DNA from: Nostoc sp. UHCC 0926
GTDB lineage: Bacteria > Cyanobacteriota > Cyanobacteriia > Cyanobacteriales > Nostocaceae
DNA length: 64,000 nucleotides
Direction: 5' to 3'
NCBI RefSeq assembly: GCF_028623165.1
Contig: NZ_CP117768.1
Coordinates: 4,650,001 to 4,714,000 of the forward strand
Below, piece by piece: positions 41,197-48,719 of this stretch (the first letter of the stretch is position 1; every line of letters starts with the position of its first letter). The notes beneath the pieces are model-generated. The model was not told where the DNA came from. It was given only the letters and a program-made list of their open reading frames with translations, and did not search any database. The position numbers and the translations under genes are program-made.

Positions 41197-41625
41197 CTAA
41201 CCTTGGAATATATCCCAAAACAGCATTAGGGAAATCACCAACAACATCACGCCTGCTGATTTTTCTATAGTTTTCGGGCTGAGTCGGCTGGCTATCCAAC
41301 TACCTAAAAGCACACCTAATAAGCTGGTAGTTATCAACGCAGCCGCAGATCCTATAAATACAACCCACGGCGAATGAGATTGTGCACTCATTAACAGCGT
41401 GGATAGCTGAGTCTTATCTCCAATTTCTGCTAGAAAAATAGTTACAAAAGTTGTACCAAAAACTACCACCACTGATTGCTGCTTTTGAGGACTATCCGCA
41501 ACTACAGCCTGAACTGGCTGGGCGATCGCTGGAGTTAAGTTAAAATCAGTGCTGTCTTTCACTTCTAGCTCAATCTCAGTCTCAGATATGCCAGAAATCT
41601 CCAAAGGAGCAGAGTCAAGTTTCAC
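41197..41625 (-). CDS. UPF0016 (GDT1/TMEM165) half-protein, second manganese exporter subunit
   Basis: A 142-residue membrane protein. The core resembles the downstream half-protein, with the motif EIGDKTQLSTLLM, three helices and SPWVVFIGSAAALITTS. It carries an extra ~50-residue hydrophilic N-terminus rich in acidic residues before the first helix. The start is GTG 41625. It lies about 108 bp upstream of the partner gene on the same strand, after the Cys-cluster gene, so the three may form an operon. Confidence 0.85.
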   Translation of the reverse strand: MKLDSAPLEISGISETEIELEVKDSTDFNLTPAIAQPVQAVVADSPQKQQSVVVVFGTTFVTIFLAEIGDKTQLSTLLMSAQSHSPWVVFIGSAAALITTSLLGVLLGSWIASRLSPKTIEKSAGVMLLVISLMLFWDIFQG

Positions 41626-41752
41626 AAGCAGTAGTTTTGTTGCTAGGTTCCTTTCATATTTCTATCATATTCTCAGATTGTTGTAATAAATTGCAACTCC
41701 AGAGATGAAGACAAAAAAAATTATCGGGTGTGTTTGCGTCCTTGCATCCTCT

Positions 41753-42103
41753 TCACAAGCCAACAGCTTTATTGAAGCGTAGTATTTCTAAGCTGCGATC
41801 GCCATATACTCCCTCTATTTGCTGGCGACAGCAGTCAATGGCAAAATCGTTAACTTCTTCTGGTTCAACCCCATACATATCTTGAAACACTTCTGATTCC
41901 ACACGGCAGAAACGAGGACGATCTGAGTAGATGCGGCATTCTCGCGTGGTATGGTCGAAATTAACGCACCATCCCCCTTCGCCTACCATGCTGAGATAAA
42001 GTTCTAGTTCTGGTGGAGAGAGATACTCATCCAAATCTGGACGCTCTGCTGGATCAAGATTACAGCAGGCTCCACATTGCTTTACACATTGCCAAGTTGC
42101 CAT
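41753..42103 (-). CDS. YkgJ-family cysteine-cluster protein
   Basis: A 116-residue protein with the pattern CVKQCGACC near the N-terminus, then WCVNFD, CRIY, RFCRVE and DCCRQQI. These eight or nine cysteines are typical of the YkgJ family, predicted to bind Zn or an Fe-S cluster. Its role is unknown. It precedes the split manganese exporter genes on the same strand, a hint at metal homeostasis but not proof. Confidence 0.82.
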   Translation of the reverse strand: MATWQCVKQCGACCNLDPAERPDLDEYLSPPELELYLSMVGEGGWCVNFDHTTRECRIYSDRPRFCRVESEVFQDMYGVEPEEVNDFAIDCCRQQIEGVYGDRSLEILRFNKAVGL

Positions 42104-42417
42104 TTTGTATTATCCTGCTAGTGCCTGTTTGCCCACCTCTGTATCACGGACACTGCTTTATCAGTTCCCGCGATCAAAATGGGCTTCTTACCAAGTGTTT
42201 TTAGAAGCGCGATCGTGCGTGCTTTGAGATTGGGATACGCTGCATTACAGGCGGTGTCATTCTGAGAGTCTTCAATCAAATTCTTGGTGATTGGTAAAGA
42301 ACTTAATCTTGGTATAAATATACTACTAATTTGTATTTCATTTAGGATTGCTATAGGCAATTAAAGTAGGACGATGACCGACACTAATATCAGTTACTCA
42401 ATCACTTTCCCATAGAT

Positions 42418-44205
42418 ATGTTCCTGTTTAATCGCTTCCTCCATTCAATAATTCGGTTTGTGCTAGTCAGTGTGATGACGATCGCAATGGTGCTTGGTTG
42501 GAGTGCGATCGCTCACAGTCAACTACCTTCCTTACCTACCGCAGCCTCCAACGATCCGCACAAACCACCTAGTGGTGTTACCCGCCTCGGTATGTATGAA
42601 ATTGCGTCTGTGTATTCACCCTTAGACAGAAGCTTATTGTTTGAGATTGTCTCTCCCACTGTTTTTAATCGTAGCCAACCGCCAGATGGATCTCTTCCAG
42701 TAGAGGTACGTGCCGAAGAAATAACGCAACGGCTCATGCGAGCGCTCGACCGAACTAACAAAGCTAAACAAACTCCTCTGGTTTCTATTGCCATTCTGAA
42801 TCAGGATTTAATCCTCCAGCTAAGTGACGATCAAACAACTCGTCCTTTAAGGCTGGTGACTGTAACAGAGCCAGATGCTGACTACCACGGAAAAACTCTG
42901 GAGGAATTGGCGCAGGAGTGGCAAAAAATATTACAAGCAGAAGTGGAACGCATTAATAGACTCTTCTCGCATAAGGTATTGTGGCAACGGATTGGGCAGG
43001 CACTGCAAATCAGCATCGGCTTAGTGTTGGGGAGTGTTGTGTTGTGGTTACTGCGGCGAACTTTAATTCGCAAACAGACGGCATTGCAAGTTCGCCATCA
43101 AGAGCAGAAAGCTGCGGTAAAACAGGGTGTGGTCAAGCGAGCTGAGGCAGAAACATCCACAACTATTCACACAATAGAGACCAGCGAAAAGAAAACAGAT
43201 GCAGACACGATCGCCCATCAGCGATCGCAGTTTCTAGAAATGATCCAGCGACAGTTCAGCCTCAAGCGCCAACTGGGGATCTATTCTCTACTCACATGGC
43301 TAGTGTTTTGGACATTTATTCTGATGTGGTACATCGGGATTGTGGTCATCATGTATAGCGTCCCCTACCTCATGAGATGGTCGAAGGACGCTTTAGCCAG
43401 GCCCCTGGCGCTACTGATTATTTGGTTTTTCATCAGTCTTGTTATTCGGATCGGCAAAACCTTAATTGACCGCCTCACTGATGTCTGGACAACCCATTCC
43501 TCTCTCCCTTTGAGTGAAACTCAACGGATTGCGCTACGAGCTGCAACAGTTTCCGGGGCACTAAAAGGATTAATCACCTTTGTTTTCATTACCTTGGGTA
43601 TCTTGCATTCTCTAAAAGCATTTAATATGCCCACCAGTTCAATTTTGGCGGGGGGTGCTGTCATTGGTATCGCCATTTCTCTTGGTTCCCAAAGTCTGAT
43701 TAAAGATTTGGTCAATGGCTGCTTGATTTTAATGGAGGATCAATTTGCTGTGGGAGATGTAATTGAGATTGGGGATAAAAGCGGACTGGTGGAAAATCTC
43801 AACCTGCGGGTGACTCAACTACGTAATAACGAAGGTAAACTAATTACCATTCCCAATAGCAATATCATGAATGTCAGCAATCTAACCCGTCTCTGGTCGC
43901 GGGTAGACTTTTCTATTGTAGTGGCGTATGAAAACGACCCCAAGCAGGTTTTAGAGATTCTCAAGCAAGTATGCAAACAATTGTATAGCGAAGTAGAATG
44001 GCGCGATCGCCTGCCAGAATCGCCCCAAGTGTTGGGGATTGATGACCTATCACACATGGGTATGTTAGTGCGCGTTTGGATTAAAACCGCACCTATGGAA
44101 CAATGGAACGTTGGGCGAGAGTTCCGTCTACGGGTACGGCAAGCCTTTGAAGCCAACAATATTCAAATTGACGCAAATCGAGGATTATCAGCCGGAAACG
44201 AATAA
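42418..44205 (+). CDS. MscS-family mechanosensitive channel
   Basis: A 595-residue channel. A signal-like N-terminal helix and a soluble region (~35-190) come first, then a transmembrane helix (~195-215), a charged Gln/Lys/Glu-rich linker, and further helices from ~295. The pore helix is Gly/Ala-rich (ILAGGAVIGIAISLGSQSLI) and is followed by the MscS beta domain (FAVGDVIEIGDKSG, then ITIPNSNI). It is larger than E. coli MscS (286 residues), with an extra N-terminal domain. It relieves hypo-osmotic stress. Standalone gene. Confidence 0.9.
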   Translation: MFLFNRFLHSIIRFVLVSVMTIAMVLGWSAIAHSQLPSLPTAASNDPHKPPSGVTRLGMYEIASVYSPLDRSLLFEIVSPTVFNRSQPPDGSLPVEVRAEEITQRLMRALDRTNKAKQTPLVSIAILNQDLILQLSDDQTTRPLRLVTVTEPDADYHGKTLEELAQEWQKILQAEVERINRLFSHKVLWQRIGQALQISIGLVLGSVVLWLLRRTLIRKQTALQVRHQEQKAAVKQGVVKRAEAETSTTIHTIETSEKKTDADTIAHQRSQFLEMIQRQFSLKRQLGIYSLLTWLVFWTFILMWYIGIVVIMYSVPYLMRWSKDALARPLALLIIWFFISLVIRIGKTLIDRLTDVWTTHSSLPLSETQRIALRAATVSGALKGLITFVFITLGILHSLKAFNMPTSSILAGGAVIGIAISLGSQSLIKDLVNGCLILMEDQFAVGDVIEIGDKSGLVENLNLRVTQLRNNEGKLITIPNSNIMNVSNLTRLWSRVDFSIVVAYENDPKQVLEILKQVCKQLYSEVEWRDRLPESPQVLGIDDLSHMGMLVRVWIKTAPMEQWNVGREFRLRVRQAFEANNIQIDANRGLSAGNE

Positions 44206-44374
44206 CTTATCAGAACCGCTAAAACCTTTTGCGATCGCTCTGGATTATTGGCTTTAATTAGCTTATTTTGAATTCAAAAACTGTATCTCAAAATACTGAC
44301 TTTACCATTCAACCTCTTGGTGATAGAGTGATCCAATCAATTCATATCTATTCAAAACAACAATTAACATAACA

Positions 44375-45076
44375 ATGAAAACATTGCGGGCTTTAACGCC
44401 GATTGTGCTGGGTTTACTCACGCTTACAGTCGCAAGTTCTGTGAATGCTCAAGCGATAATCGACACTGTAGACAATGGTAATTTAAGTGTGACGGGGATG
44501 ACACGAGGAAGCGGTTGCACTGTCCTTTTTAGCCCTCAAGGGGAGCTAGTTCAAAATGGTCGTTCCTGTAGTTCAAGAGAAATTGGTAAAGCTCAAGCTG
44601 CGATCGATACCTATCTCCGGGAGCAAGGCGCACCTGAGCGCAACAGGGACGACTCAATGCGCCAAAGACTGACCTTAATCTGCTACGGTGAAGGTCGCAA
44701 ACCAAGTCTTGAAAGCCGCAACAGCTATGAATGGAACTCACGTCGTCATCGCTATGAACTGCAAAATCGTGTAGAGTCTTCGACAAACGAGTTCGATTCC
44801 GAGGTTCAAGTCGAGATTCGTAATATGCAGGGAAAAATTCATCTGGCCGGAAAGCTCATCCCGCCAATTAATTCAGGCGGTACTGATGGATGGTGGAACC
44901 TCAACGATCTCCGTGTAACACCTGAGCAAATCACGGGAAAATACCGGGTGAATGGACTAAATCATCCGCGTGTTGAGATCAATCGACGCAGTGGACGGAT
45001 TGCCATTAATGGGATTGAGGATTTCCGTGGTACTTGCGATTCCGGCGACTGGAGCAATGGCAGAACTCGTTTCTAG
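44375..45076 (+). CDS. Exported protein of unknown function
   Basis: A 233-residue protein with a signal peptide (residues 1-25, cleavage near VNAQA). The mature part has four cysteines (GCTVLF, GRSCSS, LICYGE, GTCDSG), allowing two disulfides, and ends in a beta-rich region (YRVNGLNHPRVEINRRSGRI). I do not recognise the family. It is followed at once by a hairpin and repeats. Confidence 0.7.
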   Translation: MKTLRALTPIVLGLLTLTVASSVNAQAIIDTVDNGNLSVTGMTRGSGCTVLFSPQGELVQNGRSCSSREIGKAQAAIDTYLREQGAPERNRDDSMRQRLTLICYGEGRKPSLESRNSYEWNSRRHRYELQNRVESSTNEFDSEVQVEIRNMQGKIHLAGKLIPPINSGGTDGWWNLNDLRVTPEQITGKYRVNGLNHPRVEINRRSGRIAINGIEDFRGTCDSGDWSNGRTRF

Positions 45077-45089
45077 TCTGCTGTATTGT

Positions 45090-45119
45090 TGGGTTTCGTC
45101 AAGGCAAAGACGAAACCCA
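45090..45119 (+). terminator. Stem-loop after the exported-protein gene
   Basis: TGGGTTTCGTC-AAGGCAAA-GACGAAACCCA is a perfect 11-bp stem starting 13 bp after the stop codon; a T-run follows about 12 bases later. Probable terminator, although the wording also resembles a dispersed spacer repeat. Confidence 0.6.
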
Positions 45120-45195
45120 TGTCTTCGCAGTTTTTATCTCACATTCCGCACCTTCAACCGTCAATACGGTTCGGTTAGTATATTTGGCTCTCGGA

Positions 45196-45279
45196 GATCC
45201 CCCCAACCCCCCTTAAAAAAGGGGGGCTTTTCCTCCTATTTACCCCCTTTTTAAGGGGGTCGCCGTAGGCGGGGGGATC
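45196..45279. repeat. GATCCCCCC...GGGGGGATC inverted repeat element
   Basis: The element begins GATCCCCCCAACCCCCCTT and ends GGCGGGGGGATC, with internal stems of C5-6/G5-6 runs. It is an 84-bp palindromic spacer element of a type very common in Nostoc-like genomes. It lies in the 45077-45502 gap, which otherwise shows no convincing gene. Confidence 0.75.
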
Positions 45280-45502
45280 AAAACCCGCACCGTATTGGGT
45301 GAGAGCGGACAAAGCCAACATGACAGGAGCCAAGATTCGCAATGTTTTCATAGATTAAAGCAGGTTGATTTGAACAGTGTATTGATCTGAAAATTTTGCC
45401 GTTGCTTTATTCTCCACCATCTGCGATGGATACATTCCCTTAACATTGAGAAAAGGTACAAGTTGTTTGCTCATTGGCAGTAAGGGGATTGCATCTGCTA
45501 TG

Positions 45503-46687
45503 TCAATCAACAACACTCTCGACCCGCCCTTGCAGATGATTTGTCCTGAGCGATTGAATTGCTTTCCGTAGCACGACAACAGCCTCTACTTTATCAATGC
45601 GAAGACCAAGCTGTGTCGCTGTATGTTTTTGCATTGCCAACAGATTTTGGTAGAGCACAATCTTTGACCCGATCGCCTTCGGAAAGTTCTTATACTTGCG
45701 CTTAAAGAACAGTCGTTCGCTCCTTATCTTCTTCAGCTCCTCTTCTGGAACCACAGTCGATTCTTCAGTTGACAGTTCAGCCGCTTGCAGCCTGTTTTCC
45801 AAGCGAAATGACCGCTTGATTTGCACGATCAGGATAATGATTAACACAATGTTGTAGATGTATGACCCATATCGCATTCCGTCCCACAGCGGTCCAAAGT
45901 CCTTGCCCAGGCTGTGAGAGTCAATAGGAATACCTTTCAAGAAACTCACAATACTAGCTATGACGATTATTCCAAACGCCATAAGACCTAAATCAAACGC
46001 GCTGTGCATGATAGCAACGATCAAATAAAATAGGACGAATCGCTTCCACTTACTCCATCCACGCTGTGTTGACTCTGCCGCGAATCCAATACCCATGCCT
46101 ACAAAACCCGACCAGATAATGTGAGCACTTAATCCCCACAGTCCGAAGCGCGTCGATTGCTGAACCAGCGTATCTAGCACAGGTGAGTCATGGATCAGAT
46201 TAGCGATATAGAGACCCATCTCAATGATGTTAAAGCCCATGCCTGCCAGTGCTCCATAGACGATTCCGTCTTTTCTAGTCCGGATCAGGTTCGGGATATA
46301 AATTGCCAACAAAAGAACTGGCAGAATCTTCAGCCCCTCCTCGACGAATCCAACAGTTACCCTTGGGAAAGGAGAGCGGGAATTGAAAAACGCGGCAGCA
46401 GGGGCAGTGATGAAGAAAACACTAGCTATCGTGAGGAAATGAAAGAAGCGGACTCGCCGTTCGCGGTCTAGAAAGGAAAGCAGGAAATAGCCCACAATCG
46501 AGCCAGCGATAGAGTAGGGAACCCAAAGCCAAATGACAAATGGGTTCTTGCCCGCGTAAATACCTAAATACGCCAGCACCGATACTACTAGCACAATCAC
46601 CAACAAGATTGCCTTACCTACAGGCGATCGCCAGCGAGAATTGTGAAGCAGGTAATCTTTGACAACCGGATCGATTAGATTGGTCAC
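45503..46687 (-). CDS. PrsW-family intramembrane metalloprotease-like protein
   Basis: A 394-residue protein with about eight transmembrane helices followed by a ~110-residue basic cytoplasmic tail. The PrsW/CPBP-type motifs are present: FVEEGLKILPVL (EExxK), GFNIIEMGLY (FxxxE), SAHIIWSGFVGMG and AIMHSAFDLGL, supplying the Glu and His ligands expected for a metal site. PrsW proteases cleave membrane or exported substrates such as anti-sigma factors in other bacteria. No sigma or anti-sigma gene is adjacent; exported proteins of unknown function lie on both sides. The start is GTG 46687. Confidence 0.75.
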   Translation of the reverse strand: MTNLIDPVVKDYLLHNSRWRSPVGKAILLVIVLVVSVLAYLGIYAGKNPFVIWLWVPYSIAGSIVGYFLLSFLDRERRVRFFHFLTIASVFFITAPAAAFFNSRSPFPRVTVGFVEEGLKILPVLLLAIYIPNLIRTRKDGIVYGALAGMGFNIIEMGLYIANLIHDSPVLDTLVQQSTRFGLWGLSAHIIWSGFVGMGIGFAAESTQRGWSKWKRFVLFYLIVAIMHSAFDLGLMAFGIIVIASIVSFLKGIPIDSHSLGKDFGPLWDGMRYGSYIYNIVLIIILIVQIKRSFRLENRLQAAELSTEESTVVPEEELKKIRSERLFFKRKYKNFPKAIGSKIVLYQNLLAMQKHTATQLGLRIDKVEAVVVLRKAIQSLRTNHLQGRVESVVD

Positions 46688-46878
46688 TGTCTCAGTCTTT
46701 TTTCTATATTTATCATGGCTCCAATGGGGTCAAAAGCGACATCAGCACCCCTACTCGAATTGAATGACCACTGAATTAACTACTACTACTACTGCACCTT
46801 TTCTCCTCCCGTGAGACGCACCCGCCCAAGGGTGTAGGCGTGTTGATACATCAAATCAACTTCCATAAAATTCGCTCC

Positions 46879-47118
46879 TTAATTTCGACGCGCTTTTGAA
46901 CCGATCGGTTGTAAGAAATATTCTTTGCCATCGCTGAGTCGAATGGTCACTACGCCTCGTCGTTGTGAAAAGGTGCTGAGTGTCGTATTCGCCTTGCCAA
47001 TTTCCACTTTTGAATAGATGACACAATTCGCCTCCACCGTCTCTGCTTTCGCGGCTACAGAGAAACCAAATGAAGCGATCGCGGTTGTGACTGCTAAAAG
47101 CAAATTTTGAAGCTTCAT
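46879..47118 (-). CDS. Small exported protein, truncated paralogue of the 47480 gene
   Basis: A 79-residue protein with a signal peptide (~1-27, AKAETV). The mature part matches the first ~50 mature residues of the 209-residue paralogue upstream: EANC for NARC, and TFSQRRGVVTIRLSDG for TFSQRQGGVSIQLENG. It then stops shortly after a YFLQP segment, and the second N-terminal cysteine of the paralogue (GPCTFSQ) is missing. It may be a decayed copy or a minimal family member. The function is unknown. Confidence 0.55.
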   Translation of the reverse strand: MKLQNLLLAVTTAIASFGFSVAAKAETVEANCVIYSKVEIGKANTTLSTFSQRRGVVTIRLSDGKEYFLQPIGSKARRN

Positions 47119-47313
47119 GTTAAAAATATCTCGCGATTATTCAGGAAAATAACGAATCAGAATTGGTAAGCCGATCGCGAAGTGCCACTGTCAGTCACAG
47201 ATAAGAAGTTCTTGCGTCATGTGTCATATTTTATGACGCTGCATATACCTCGCGAACCTTTTTATTTTTCTCTGCTACCCCAGTTTATTGAGCCGATACG
47301 TAACATCCACTCC

Positions 47314-47391
47314 TTAAGGCACAATGTCTGAGAAGTCCTCTGGACGATGCTTATTCACGAAAGAATCAGCGTTTGAGACATTGTGCCTTAA
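47314..47391. repeat. 78-bp element with perfect 16-bp terminal inverted repeats
   Basis: TTAAGGCACAATGTCT at the left and AGACATTGTGCCTTAA at the right are exact complements separated by 46 nt. It resembles a MITE or a large transcribed hairpin. It lies in the 361-bp gap between two paralogous exported-protein genes. No second copy was noticed in this window. Confidence 0.8.
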
Positions 47392-47479
47392 CCAAAGAAT
47401 GAGGGTTTCAGCTTTATCTGCTACCTTTTAAGACATCCTCTCAGTACCCTCTGAATTGGATTGTTTGTCCAGATAGCAA

Positions 47480-48109
47480 CTAATTCTTACAATCCTGTGG
47501 ACCCCCCGTGTAAACAATCGATTGGTAGCGTCCTTGGTCTGTTTGGATCGTTACACAGTAGTTAGTTCTGCCTTCTAACCAGTAGCCGTAGCCCGAATCA
47601 TCACTCTTGACCCATCGATAGCCCCGTTCTTTCACTGTGTTTTCTGCCTGTCCTGACCTTGCCCCCACTAAATCACGCAACCGAGCGACGGTAGTACCCG
47701 CTTCAGGCTGACGCCTAGCAGCAGCCCTACGATTTCTGTTACCTGAGTTTTGTCTATAGGAAGCTGTATCCCAATAGACAAAAATCGACTCAGTGGCGAG
47801 GCGATAAATCTGTCCCTTGTCACCCAGTCCAGCTTGTCGATAGGCAGCATCACCATTTTGATCGCGATAATTGCCGGGTCGATTACCCGAAGGGAGCAGG
47901 TCATAGCTACGACCATTTTCCAATTGAATGCTAACCCCACCCTGCCGTTGGGAAAAGGTACAGGGACCAGAGGATGTGGCGCGGTCTTCTCCTTTTGGGA
48001 ACACATCACAACGGGCATTCACGGTATCGGCTTTGACGGATACGGGAAAACTTAGGGAAGCGATCGCCAGTGCTACCGCTAAAAACGAATTTGAAGATTT
48101 TATCGTCAT
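47480..48109 (-). CDS. Exported Cys-containing protein of unknown function
   Basis: A 209-residue protein with a signal peptide (~1-28, VKADTV). An N-terminal domain (RCDVFPKGEDRATSSGPCTF, then SIQLENGRSYDLLPSG and YRQAGLGDKGQIYRL) is known to me as a recurrent cyanobacterial exported module. The middle is Arg/Gln/Ala-rich, and the C-terminal domain contains YWLEGRTNYCVTIQT and PQDCKN with two further cysteines. The function is unknown. It is paralogous to 46879-47118. Confidence 0.7.
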   Translation of the reverse strand: MTIKSSNSFLAVALAIASLSFPVSVKADTVNARCDVFPKGEDRATSSGPCTFSQRQGGVSIQLENGRSYDLLPSGNRPGNYRDQNGDAAYRQAGLGDKGQIYRLATESIFVYWDTASYRQNSGNRNRRAAARRQPEAGTTVARLRDLVGARSGQAENTVKERGYRWVKSDDSGYGYWLEGRTNYCVTIQTDQGRYQSIVYTGGPQDCKN

Positions 48110-48233
48110 AAAACTCCTCAGTTATGACAACGAAGATGACATTTTATATCATCCCCTAAATGTGTATTTGCTAGTTGACATTTGCAAACTATTCTTAAAC
48201 GGACAAGGGAGAAATTAATTTCCAATGCCCAAT

Positions 48234-48301
48234 ACAACTCTTGGAGAGGCTGCGCCCGAAGCGTAGCTATGCCGCAGGCTTTACGGCTTTGCTCAGTACA
48301 A
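48234..48301. repeat. Dispersed repeat upstream of psb30
   Basis: It starts ACAACTCTTGGAGAGGC and continues through GCCGCAGGCTTTACGG. The left end matches the repeat inside the STAND gene (8624); the right part is complementary to the words in 6105-6140 and 9245-9280. The rest of the 48110-48468 gap is AT-rich and probably holds the psb30 promoter. Confidence 0.6.
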
Positions 48302-48468
48302 GTGCCCCATCCCACATGCCCAATCCCCCTATTTTACTTTTTTATGTCTTTTCTTATAATTTTGTTAAATAAATTAAATCTAACAGGCCATGGTCAGATA
48401 TGATCGATTGCGGGTTTTGTAACTAAGTTATTGAATTTTTCAAGACAATTGGGAGGAGAAGAGGAAAA

Positions 48469-48612
48469 ATGTTTGACGCTGTGTCTGACTTGTTTAACGC
48501 TTTTACCAGTATCAATTGGGAAGTTATTTTCCAATTGCTGTCCGTGGCACTAATTGTGATTGCTGGGCCAGCAGTAATCTTTGTGCTGGCATTTCGCAAC
48601 GGCAACCTATAA
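48469..48612 (+). CDS. psb30: Photosystem II protein Psb30 (Ycf12)
   Basis: A 47-residue membrane protein too short for ordinary gene calling. The ATG at 48469 has a strong purine-rich ribosome site (GGGAGGAGAAGAGG). The single transmembrane helix is VIFQLLSVALIVIAGPAVIF, followed by the family-typical ending LAFRNGNL; the pattern of an INxEVI-like lead-in, a Gly-Pro in the helix and a terminal GNL matches Ycf12. Psb30 is a peripheral low-mass subunit of photosystem II near cytochrome b559. A ~13-residue N-terminal extension precedes the core seen in chloroplast Ycf12. Downstream is recJ, convergent. Confidence 0.88.
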   Translation: MFDAVSDLFNAFTSINWEVIFQLLSVALIVIAGPAVIFVLAFRNGNL

Positions 48613-48613
48613 T

Positions 48614-48719
48614 AGTGCTGAGTGCTGACTAAGGAGTTGACAGTTAAGAGTTAGGAATGAGAAGTTAATTCATAATTCATAATTCATAATTCATAACTCA
48701 TAACTCAGCACTCAGCACT
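48614..48719. repeat. Inverted repeat and AATTCAT heptamers between psb30 and recJ
   Basis: AGTGCTGAGTGCTGA (48614-48628) pairs exactly with TCAGCACTCAGCACT (48705-48719). Between them lie four perfect AATTCAT heptamers plus one AACTCAT variant (48667-48701), a short tandemly repeated repetitive sequence of the Nostoc type. The right arm encodes the last codons of recJ, so the gene end has been rewritten by the repeat. It could act as terminator for both genes. Confidence 0.75.

Noticed and set aside
42118..42360. 80-residue open frame on the minus strand.
   Set aside because: TTG start, no ribosome site, no recognisable family; could be a remnant but not supportable as a gene.
45355..45579. 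74-residue minus-strand frame overlapping the 3' end of the PrsW-like gene.
   Set aside because: Overlaps a better gene in another frame; no family resemblance.
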